DNA of 64,000 bases from JACMLD01 sp044227095 (GTDB lineage Bacteria > Bacteroidota > Bacteroidia > Chitinophagales > Chitinophagaceae), in contig JBGAFV010000001.1 in assembly GCA_044227095.1 (NCBI GenBank), forward strand, positions 2,852,001 through 2,916,000, given 5' to 3'. The notes beneath the pieces are model-generated. The model did not search any database. It was not told the DNA's origin and saw only the letters and a program-made list of their open reading frames with translations. The position numbers and the translations under genes are program-made. Of the stretch, positions 27,358-34,374 are shown in pieces. How positions within the stretch are numbered: position 1 is the stretch's first letter; each line of letters opens with the position of its first letter.

Positions 27358-29115
27358 ATGAAAAACATATTTCTTCCTGCGCTGCTACTTTTACAACTGC
27401 TTGTTGTTGCGCAACAACCCACTGCTATAAAATATCCTGTTGATTCTGCCAGTGTAGAACATGCAGGCGTTCCTAAAGGAGAATTGATAAAATTTACATT
27501 TGCTTCAAGCAAAATATTTCCAGGTACCACACGTGATTGCTGGGTGTATGTGCCTGCACAATATAAACCCGATAAGCCTGCATGCGTATATGTAAACCAG
27601 GATGGCATACAATGGAAAGCACCAACTGTTTTTGATAACCTTATTTACAATAAAGAATTGCCTATAATTATTGGTGTATTTGTAACACCGGGCAAAGTAC
27701 TTGCTACAAATAACGCCGTTGCACAGGATAGGTTTAACCGCAGTTTTGAATACGATGGCCTCGGCAATGCCTATGCAAAATTTTTACTGAACGAATTGCT
27801 GCCTGAAGTAGAGAAACAAAAGACAAGCGACGGTCGTGCTATCAATCTTTCTAAAAATGGTAACGACCGTGCTATTGGTGGCTCCAGCAGCGGGGCAGTA
27901 TGTGCATTTACCGCAGCATGGGAATACCCGGATCAGTTTTCACGTGTCTTCAGTACCATAGGAACTTATGTGGGTTTGCGTGGTGCAGATCGTTATCCAA
28001 CGTTAATCAGGAAGTATGAACCTAAACCTATTCGGGTTTTCTTACAGGATGGTGCAAATGATTTAAATATTTATGGTGGCGATTGGTACAAGGCAAATGA
28101 AATGATGGAACGTGCATTAACTTTTGCAGGTTATGAAGTAACACATGTTTGGGGCGAAGAAGGCCATAGTGGCAACCAGGGCACGGCATTGTTTCCTGAT
28201 GCAATGCGCTGGCTATGGAAAGACTGGCCAAAGCCAGTTGCAGCAGGTGCATCAAAGAATCAATTCCTGCATGATCTTTTAATACCCGGTGCAGGTTGGG
28301 AACTGGTAGGCGAAGGCTATGCATTTACTGAAGGCACTGCAGTAAATGCAAAGGGCGAAGTGTTTTTCCAGGACGTTCGCAATTCAAAAACCTATAAGGT
28401 AGGGTTGGATGGTAAGGTAATGCAGTTGCCTGTTGATGCTAAAAGGGCAAGTGGTACCGGATTTGGACCTGATGGTAAACGTTATACAACCGGAGGAAGC
28501 AAGCAGGTATTGGCGTATGATGCAAACGAAAAAGAAACGGTTATAGCAGATAGCGTTGGTGGAAATGATATTACTGTTGCTAAAAACGGCAACATGTACA
28601 TTACTTCGCCCGATGGTGTAAGCAACCCCAGCAAACTTTATCTTGTAAGGCCTAATGGCGAGAAAGTTGTGGTAGATGAAGGATTGAAATTTGCTAACGG
28701 CCTTACACTTTCTCCGGATCAACAGCAATTGTATGTAACAGAATCTGCTTCTCATTGGGTATGGATTTACAACATACAGCCCAATGGAACACTTGCCAAT
28801 AAACAAAAGTATGGATGGTTGCATGTATGGGATACGGAAGAGAATGCATGGAGTGATGGTTTGCGTTGCGATACTGCCGGTAGAATATTTGTTGCATCAA
28901 AACTGGGTTTGCAAATACTTGATCAATTAGGCAGGGTGAATGCTATATTGCCAGTGCCGCCATCCAATAACCAGGTTTCTAATTGCTGTTTTGGTGGTGC
29001 AGATTTTAATATACTCTACATTACTTGCGGTGATAAAGTTTTCAGGCGCAGGCTCAATACAAAAGGTGTAAATCTTTTCAATACAATGTGGAGGCCTTTT
29101 AATCCGCGGCTATAG
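27358..29115 (+). CDS. Fusion of CE1-like esterase and SMP-30/gluconolactonase propeller
   Basis: A 585-residue secreted protein (ATG 27358; a TTG two codons earlier is less likely). After a signal peptide (about 1-20), residues 30-300 form an enterochelin-esterase/acetyl-xylan-esterase-like alpha/beta hydrolase: WVYVPAQYKPDKPACVYVNQDG, IIIGVFVTPG, a nucleophile elbow GGSSSGAVCAFTAAW and a late GEEGHSG base. Residues 310-585 form an SMP-30 propeller: FTEGTAVNAKGEVFFQD, GTGFGPDGKRY, DITVAKNGNMYITSPDG, FANGLTLSPDQQQLYVTES and SDGLRCDTAGRIFVAS. One chain thus could cleave an ester and then open a lactone. Both domains look intact. It follows the SMP-30 gene across a repeat-rich gap, so it has its own promoter. 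Confidence 0.92.
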   Translation: MKNIFLPALLLLQLLVVAQQPTAIKYPVDSASVEHAGVPKGELIKFTFASSKIFPGTTRDCWVYVPAQYKPDKPACVYVNQDGIQWKAPTVFDNLIYNKELPIIIGVFVTPGKVLATNNAVAQDRFNRSFEYDGLGNAYAKFLLNELLPEVEKQKTSDGRAINLSKNGNDRAIGGSSSGAVCAFTAAWEYPDQFSRVFSTIGTYVGLRGADRYPTLIRKYEPKPIRVFLQDGANDLNIYGGDWYKANEMMERALTFAGYEVTHVWGEEGHSGNQGTALFPDAMRWLWKDWPKPVAAGASKNQFLHDLLIPGAGWELVGEGYAFTEGTAVNAKGEVFFQDVRNSKTYKVGLDGKVMQLPVDAKRASGTGFGPDGKRYTTGGSKQVLAYDANEKETVIADSVGGNDITVAKNGNMYITSPDGVSNPSKLYLVRPNGEKVVVDEGLKFANGLTLSPDQQQLYVTESASHWVWIYNIQPNGTLANKQKYGWLHVWDTEENAWSDGLRCDTAGRIFVASKLGLQILDQLGRVNAILPVPPSNNQVSNCCFGGADFNILYITCGDKVFRRRLNTKGVNLFNTMWRPFNPRL

Positions 29116-29211
29116 TTCAGACCATTAAAATCGTTTAGCCAATCAATTGGTAATGTCAAAATCGGTATATAACCGGTTATTTTAGGTTAGCCTTTTTTGC
29201 TGCGGCCGGTT

Positions 29212-29219
29212 TACATTTG
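29212..29219 (+). promoter_or_regulatory. Probable -7 box TACATTTG of the DapA-family gene
   Basis: A perfect TAnnTTTG element 24 bp before the ATG at 29243. A good TTG at the required distance upstream is not present, so it is weaker than consensus. Confidence 0.5.
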
Positions 29220-29242
29220 CAGTAACCAATCAAACATTTTTT

Positions 29243-30178
29243 ATGGCAAATCCAAAATGGGAGGGTGTTTACCCCGCAATGCTTACACCGTTTAAAGCAG
29301 ATGATACAATAGACTTTGATATGTTTACAATAAACCTTAATGCACAGCTTGATGCAGGCATTGATGGTGTTGTAATGGGTGGCTCGCTTGGTGAAGCAAG
29401 TACCTTGCTGAATGAAGAAAAAACAGCTTTACTGGTTCATTGTAAAAAAACAATGAAACGGGCTGTACCTGCTATTGTAACCATTGCTGAGCAGTCAACA
29501 AAAGCAGCTATTGGCGTAGCAAACAGTGCAGAAAAAAACGGTGCTGATGGTTTAATGATTTTGCCGCCTATGCGCTATAAAGCAGACGACAGGGAAACAG
29601 TTCAGTATTTTAAAACCATTGCAGCCAACACTGGTTTGCCAATAATGATTTATAACAATCCTTACGATTATAAGATTGAAGTAACGATTGACATGTTTGC
29701 TGAATTGTCTTCAATCAGCAGCATAGAATCTATTAAAGAATCTACCAGGGACGTTTCTAATGTAACAAGATTGAAAAACGCATTTGGCAATCGCTATAAA
29801 ATATTATGCGGTGTAGATACACTTGCATTGGAAGAACTGGCTTTGGGTGCAGATGGCTGGGTAGGTGGATTGGTGGATGCTTTTCCTGCAGAAACGGTTG
29901 CCATTTTTCGGTTGATGAAGGCCGGCAGATATGCAGAAGCACTGCAAATTTACCGCTGGTTTCTGCCCGTGCTGGAACTTGATATTCATCCAAAGCTGGT
30001 ACAATATATTAAACTTGCTGCTGCACAAACCGGACTGGGTTCTGAATATGTAAGGGCGCCAAGATTAACCATTGAGGGCGAAGAAAGAAAAAAAGTATTG
30101 GCTACAATTAATAAAGCAATAGCCACAAGGCCGGTATTGCCAGATTATTTGCATCTTGATGTGATGCAGTATGCTTGA
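29243..30178 (+). CDS. Dihydrodipicolinate synthase-family lyase, likely 1-pyrroline-4-hydroxy-2-carboxylate deaminase
   Basis: A 311-residue class I aldolase-fold protein. It carries the DapA/NAL family blocks VYPAMLTPF, GSLGEASTL, and YNNPYD with Tyr137, and the Schiff-base Lys165 in SIESIKESTRD. DapA enzymes have GTTGE; here the equivalent GGSLGE speaks for a non-DHDPS subfamily. The 4-hydroxyproline epimerase lies next downstream on the same strand. In known hydroxyproline catabolism a DapA-family deaminase converts 1-pyrroline-4-hydroxy-2-carboxylate to 2-oxoglutarate semialdehyde, which fits this context well. Alternatives that also fit a family member near sugar genes are L-2-keto-3-deoxyarabinonate dehydratase and 2-keto-3-deoxy-sugar-acid aldolases. 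The oxidase and semialdehyde dehydrogenase of the route are not in the window. Confidence 0.9.
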   Translation: MANPKWEGVYPAMLTPFKADDTIDFDMFTINLNAQLDAGIDGVVMGGSLGEASTLLNEEKTALLVHCKKTMKRAVPAIVTIAEQSTKAAIGVANSAEKNGADGLMILPPMRYKADDRETVQYFKTIAANTGLPIMIYNNPYDYKIEVTIDMFAELSSISSIESIKESTRDVSNVTRLKNAFGNRYKILCGVDTLALEELALGADGWVGGLVDAFPAETVAIFRLMKAGRYAEALQIYRWFLPVLELDIHPKLVQYIKLAAAQTGLGSEYVRAPRLTIEGEERKKVLATINKAIATRPVLPDYLHLDVMQYA

Positions 30179-30537
30179 TAAGTTAACCACTTAATAGCTG
30201 AACCACGGAGACACAGTGATACAGAGAAGCACGGGATATTTATCAACAATAACTATTAAGGCGATAACACGGAGGGTTTCTTCGAAACTGCTAGCTTGTA
30301 GCTAATAGCTAACAGCTTGTAGCTTTTCTTTTAACCACGTAGACACAGTGATACAGAGAAGCACAGGGGTTTTGTTGATGAGTGTTAAAGATGCTGGAAT
30401 GCTATTAAGTATGTTTTATTGTTAATTGCTTTTGAGTTGGTACGCAAAGAGCATTTGAGATGCTATCAACCGCGGAGATGCCACATAAAACCGTGCTTCT
30501 TTGTGTTCTTTGTGCCGCTGTGGTTTAAATAAAAACT
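30179..30537. repeat. Non-coding composite repeat, left copy set
   Basis: The 359-bp gap holds two plus-oriented copies of an element beginning AACCACGGAGACACAG (30201-30330 and the partial copy 30332-30369) and a reverse-oriented fragment at 30490-30528 (CCGTGCTTCTTTGTG ... CTGTGGTTTAA). The block 30201-30330 has a near-identical inverted counterpart at 40841-40971, including a 38-bp perfect match at 30287-30324 with 40848-40885. There is no credible gene, and the promoter of the epimerase gene must lie in the right end. Confidence 0.85.
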
Positions 30538-31548
30538 ATGTCAAAGAAATTTTTTTGTATTGATGCACATACCTGCGGTAACCCGGTAAGACTTGTAGCA
30601 GGTGGCGGCCCTTTTCTCGAGGGAAATGATATGAGTGAAAAGCGTCAGCATTTTTTAAAAGAATACGATTGGATACGCAAAGGCCTGATGTTTGAACCCC
30701 GCGGTCATGATATGATGAGCGGAAGTATTTTATATCCGCCGCATGATGCAGGCAATGATGTTGCGGTTCTTTTTATAGAAACCAGTGGCTGCCTACCAAT
30801 GTGTGGTCATGGTACTATTGGCACTATTACCATTGCAATAGAAGAAGGGTTGATTACACCAAAACAGCCGGGTGTAATTCGCATGGAAGCTCCGGCAGGC
30901 CTTGTACTGATTAGCTATAAGCAGGAAGGTAAAAAGGTTAAAAGTGTTAAGCTAACCAATGTGGCTTCTTTTTTAGCAGCAGAAGGTTTAACAGTTGATT
31001 GTCCGGAACTGGGCGAACTGGTAGTAGATGTTTCCTACGGTGGTAATTTTTATGCAATTGTAGATGTACAGAAAAATTTTAAAGGCATAGAACATTACAG
31101 TGCAGATAAGCTAATTGCGTGGGCAAGAGAATTGCGGAAACGCATCAATGAAAAATATTCTTTTGTGCATCCGGAAAATCCTACCATCAACGGCTGCTCT
31201 CATATTTTATGGACGGGTGCTGTGCTGGATAAAAAATCTACTGCCCGCAATGCGGTGTTTTATGGTGATAAAGCTATTGATCGCAGTCCGTGTGGCACAG
31301 GTACTTCTGCACGCATGGCGCAATGGTATGCAAAAGGCAAACTAAAAAAAGGCGATCAATTTATACATGAAAGCATTATTGGTTCAACCTTTACAGGCAC
31401 AATAGAAGAAGAGATACCCAATGCTTTTGGTACAGGTAAAACTGCCATCAGGCCGGGCATAGAAGGCTGGGCAAGAATTTATGGTTACAATACCATCAGT
31501 ATTGATGAGGAAGATGATCCTTATGCTTTTGGCTTCCAGGTAATGTAG
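30538..31548 (+). CDS. 4-hydroxyproline epimerase (proline racemase superfamily)
   Basis: A 336-residue cytosolic enzyme. Catalytic cysteines are Cys89 in PMCGHGT and Cys252 in DRSPCGTGTSARM; both being Cys marks an epimerase or racemase rather than the dehydratase subgroup, which has Thr. FIDAHTCGNPVRLVAGG at residues 6-22 is the family N-terminus. Hydroxyproline epimerases interconvert trans-4-hydroxy-L-proline and cis-4-hydroxy-D-proline, the first step of hydroxyproline degradation; proline racemase itself is rarer in this clade. The DapA-family gene next to it supplies a later step, which supports this choice. It may be transcribed with the downstream peptidase gene, 155 bp away, though a degenerate repeat of GTGAxxAATGTGG lies between. 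Confidence 0.93.
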   Translation: MSKKFFCIDAHTCGNPVRLVAGGGPFLEGNDMSEKRQHFLKEYDWIRKGLMFEPRGHDMMSGSILYPPHDAGNDVAVLFIETSGCLPMCGHGTIGTITIAIEEGLITPKQPGVIRMEAPAGLVLISYKQEGKKVKSVKLTNVASFLAAEGLTVDCPELGELVVDVSYGGNFYAIVDVQKNFKGIEHYSADKLIAWARELRKRINEKYSFVHPENPTINGCSHILWTGAVLDKKSTARNAVFYGDKAIDRSPCGTGTSARMAQWYAKGKLKKGDQFIHESIIGSTFTGTIEEEIPNAFGTGKTAIRPGIEGWARIYGYNTISIDEEDDPYAFGFQVM

Positions 31549-31703
31549 GGTAATGTGACAAATGTGGAAATATGGTTAATGTGGAAGTGTGAGGAATCTG
31601 GTAAATGTGAAGAATGAAGAAGAATGTTGTTCTAATAAATATTTGGCGAATAAAGAAATCAGACATCAATATATCATACATCAGCCATAATTTTCTAAAT
31701 ACT

Positions 31704-33416
31704 ATGCATAAATCAATCTTACCCATCATCATTCTTCTTTGTTCTTTGTCTTTAGCTGCACAAACCAACAAAGACTATGTGCCTTGTAACGATATGCCCA
31801 ATATCATTCAGAATTATTATGCAGATATGCAGGCATTGGATCGTGTATACATTGCAGAAGGATCCCCGGAGGTAAGAGAGCGGTATAAAAAAATGAATGC
31901 TGAATACCTGGATCGGCTTGAAAAAATCAATTTCAATTCTTTACCGCAGGAATGCAAAGCCGATTTCATTCTCTTTAAAAGAGATTTAAAAGAATCCATT
32001 TACCAGGCAGGTGTGGAGGCAAAAGATTTTGCGGCTGTACAATCATGGTTCCCTTTTGCTGATACCATTTACGCACTTGAAAAAATAAGGCGCCGCGGCG
32101 GCCCAATGGATAGTAAAAATGTTGCAGCCAATTTCTTTGCTATTTCAAAACAGATACCGCAACTGCAGGCAAAACTGGCGCAGGAAAAAAATATAACGGT
32201 AACCAACAGCCGCAGGGCAAATATTACCATTCGTGGGCTTAGGGCAGCAGCAAAAAGTGTTTTTACTTTCTATAACGAGTACGATCCGCTTTTTACCTGG
32301 TGGGTACCCGATACATATAAAAAATTAGACAGTACACTTGCTGCATATGCGCAAACTTTTAAAACAAATGCTGATAAAAATGCACCTAATAAAGATTCGA
32401 GCGGTATTGTTGGCTTTCCTATTGGCAGGGAAGAAATTATACGCCAGCTGAAATATGAAATGATACCGTACACGCCGGAAGAACTTATTGATATTGCCAA
32501 TAAAGAATTTGCATGGTGCGATAAAGAGATGCTTAAAGCAAGTGCCGAAATGGGTTTTGGTACCAACTGGAAAGCAGCAGAAGAAAAAGTTAAACAGACT
32601 TATGTTCCCGCTGGTGAACAACCTGCTGCAATGGTAAAGCTGTACAATGAAGCAATTGCTTTTTTAAAAGAAAAAGATTTGATTACCATACCGCCACTTG
32701 CAGAAGAAACATGGCGCATTTCAATGATGAGCCCGAGGCAGCAACTGGTTTCACCTTTTTTCCTCGGCGGTGAGGAGTTTATTGTTTCTTATCCTACCAA
32801 TACAATGGATTTTGATGCACGCATGATGAGCATGCGTGGCAACAACCCGCATTTTTCTCATGCTACAGTTCATCATGAATTAATTGCAGGGCATTACCTT
32901 GAGCAGTTTATGAACGAACATGTGTACACTTACCGTCATTATCCTACACCATTCTGGACAGAAGGCTGGTCTCTCTACTGGGAGTTTGCCCTCTGGAATG
33001 AAGGGTTTTCAGTTTCTCCCGAAGACCGCATAGGCATGTTGTTCTGGCGCATGCACCGTTGTGCACGCATTATTTTTTCGCTCAACTATCATATGGGTAA
33101 ATGGAGTCCGCAGCAATGTATAGACTTTCTTATTGAAAGGGTTAATCATGAAAAGGCAAATGCAGAAGGAGAAGTGCGCCGTTCGTTTACAGGCGGCTAT
33201 AGTCCGCTGTACCAGGTGGGGTATATGATTGGCGGTTTGCAGCTAATGGCATTGCGCAATGAATTAACCGGAAGCAAAAAAATGACGGTGAAGCAATTTC
33301 ACGATGCAGTAATGCATGAGAACAGCATGCCAATAGAAATGCTGCGCAATATTTTAACCAACCAGTCATTGAAAGAAGATTATGAAACCAACTGGCGGTT
33401 TTATAAGCTGCCTTAG
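31704..33416 (+). CDS. DUF885 metallopeptidase, secreted
   Basis: A 570-residue protein (ATG 31704; the frame opens 30 codons earlier but that part is not a signal peptide). Signal peptide MHKSILPIIILLCSLSLAAQ ends at residue 20. The zinc-binding helix is HHELIAGHYLEQF at 390-402 (His391-Glu392, His397), the diagnostic signature of the DUF885 family distantly related to M32/M3 carboxypeptidases, followed by WTEGWSLYWE at about 417, also typical. It should be a periplasmic or surface zinc peptidase acting on peptides. Next to hydroxyproline genes it may release amino acids or dipeptides for catabolism; this is inference. Confidence 0.9.
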   Translation: MHKSILPIIILLCSLSLAAQTNKDYVPCNDMPNIIQNYYADMQALDRVYIAEGSPEVRERYKKMNAEYLDRLEKINFNSLPQECKADFILFKRDLKESIYQAGVEAKDFAAVQSWFPFADTIYALEKIRRRGGPMDSKNVAANFFAISKQIPQLQAKLAQEKNITVTNSRRANITIRGLRAAAKSVFTFYNEYDPLFTWWVPDTYKKLDSTLAAYAQTFKTNADKNAPNKDSSGIVGFPIGREEIIRQLKYEMIPYTPEELIDIANKEFAWCDKEMLKASAEMGFGTNWKAAEEKVKQTYVPAGEQPAAMVKLYNEAIAFLKEKDLITIPPLAEETWRISMMSPRQQLVSPFFLGGEEFIVSYPTNTMDFDARMMSMRGNNPHFSHATVHHELIAGHYLEQFMNEHVYTYRHYPTPFWTEGWSLYWEFALWNEGFSVSPEDRIGMLFWRMHRCARIIFSLNYHMGKWSPQQCIDFLIERVNHEKANAEGEVRRSFTGGYSPLYQVGYMIGGLQLMALRNELTGSKKMTVKQFHDAVMHENSMPIEMLRNILTNQSLKEDYETNWRFYKLP

Positions 33417-33581
33417 TAAACTGCGCAATTGCTGTACTGCAATATTAAAATCTCATTAAGCCTGTAATGAAATCTTGAGTAAACTGATATTCTTTTGCTT
33501 TAAAGAGAAATATTGCAAGTTGCCGGTATATAAAAGCTGTAAAAATTAATAGCAACGTGTTTTTCCATTGGCAGTAAAGAT

Positions 33582-33589
33582 TATATTTG
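33582..33589 (+). promoter_or_regulatory. Probable -7 box TATATTTG of the four-gene envelope operon
   Basis: Perfect TAnnTTTG element 39 bp before ATG 33628 in the 211-bp gap. The best upstream TTG is 11 bp away, shorter than the usual spacing, so the -33 region is uncertain. Confidence 0.45.
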
Positions 33590-33627
33590 ATTGCAAAACT
33601 TTTGCACCAATTGGTTAATCATTGCTT

Positions 33628-34374
33628 ATGAAAGTGGGAGCTGCGGGTTGTTTATTTTTTTCCTGCGTAATTATTTTTTCTTCTCGTCTATTGGCGCAAT
33701 CAGCTGCCGATGATAGCCTGTTGTATAAAAAATCTATTTCCCAGGCCATAAGTGTATACCATAGCGAAATTGGCGACCAGGCAAGTCTTTATAACGGCGT
33801 TCAGTATGCGGATTTTCCTTTTCGTTTTGAAGAAGGCGGGTTCCAGTTTTTTATGGATAAAAGGCCCGGCATAGGATCTGTTACTTATGATGATATACTT
33901 TTTGAAAAAGTATTGTTGCAGTACGACGAAATAAGGGAAGTGGTTATTATGCAGGACAGCTCAAGGCGTATACAATTACTTAACCCACGGATTAGCAGTT
34001 TTACATTGTTTGGCAACGAGTTTATCCATATTATTAAAGACAGCACCACTAAGCCGTTGGTGAGAAGCGGGTTTTATGCAATACTGTATAAAGGCAATGT
34101 TAGTTTATTAAAGAAAGAAGAAAAGTTAATAAGAGAAGAAGTTAGCCGCGATGCAGTACTCCGTTTTATTGATGTAAACCGGTATTATTATATAAAGAAA
34201 GACAGTGTTTATTATCCTGTTAAAAACAAAAACAGCATACTTGACATTTTTGCCGATAGGAAAAGTGATATCCGTCAATTTATAAATAAAAATAAGCTCA
34301 GCTACAGGCGCAACCGGGATGAGATGCTTGCAAAAACTACTGCTTATTATGACCAGCTAAACAAGAGTAAATGA
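33628..34374 (+). CDS. Secreted protein of unknown function, first gene of envelope operon
   Basis: A 248-residue protein; the frame can open at TTG 33622, but ATG 33628 gives a proper signal peptide (MKVGAAGCLFFSCVIIFSSRLLAQ). The mature part is rich in aromatic residues and short beta strands and contains SLYNGVQYADFPFRFEEGGFQFF and NEFIHIIKD ... SGFYAILYKG, followed by a basic helical C-terminus that resembles a Bacteroidota conserved hypothetical which is repeatedly found before TonB-dependent receptors. I cannot name a domain. Its TGA overlaps the ATG of the next gene in ATGA, so translation is coupled to the TonB receptor, and a role as a periplasmic partner or adaptor of that receptor is the sensible guess. 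Confidence 0.75.
   Translation: MKVGAAGCLFFSCVIIFSSRLLAQSAADDSLLYKKSISQAISVYHSEIGDQASLYNGVQYADFPFRFEEGGFQFFMDKRPGIGSVTYDDILFEKVLLQYDEIREVVIMQDSSRRIQLLNPRISSFTLFGNEFIHIIKDSTTKPLVRSGFYAILYKGNVSLLKKEEKLIREEVSRDAVLRFIDVNRYYYIKKDSVYYPVKNKNSILDIFADRKSDIRQFINKNKLSYRRNRDEMLAKTTAYYDQLNKSK

Noticed and set aside
29243..30178. True dihydrodipicolinate synthase (DapA)
   Set aside because: GTTGE is replaced by GGSLGE, and the neighbour is a hydroxyproline epimerase, so a lysine-pathway role is unlikely.
30538..31548. Trans-3-hydroxyproline dehydratase
   Set aside because: Both catalytic positions are Cys; dehydratases have Thr at the second position.
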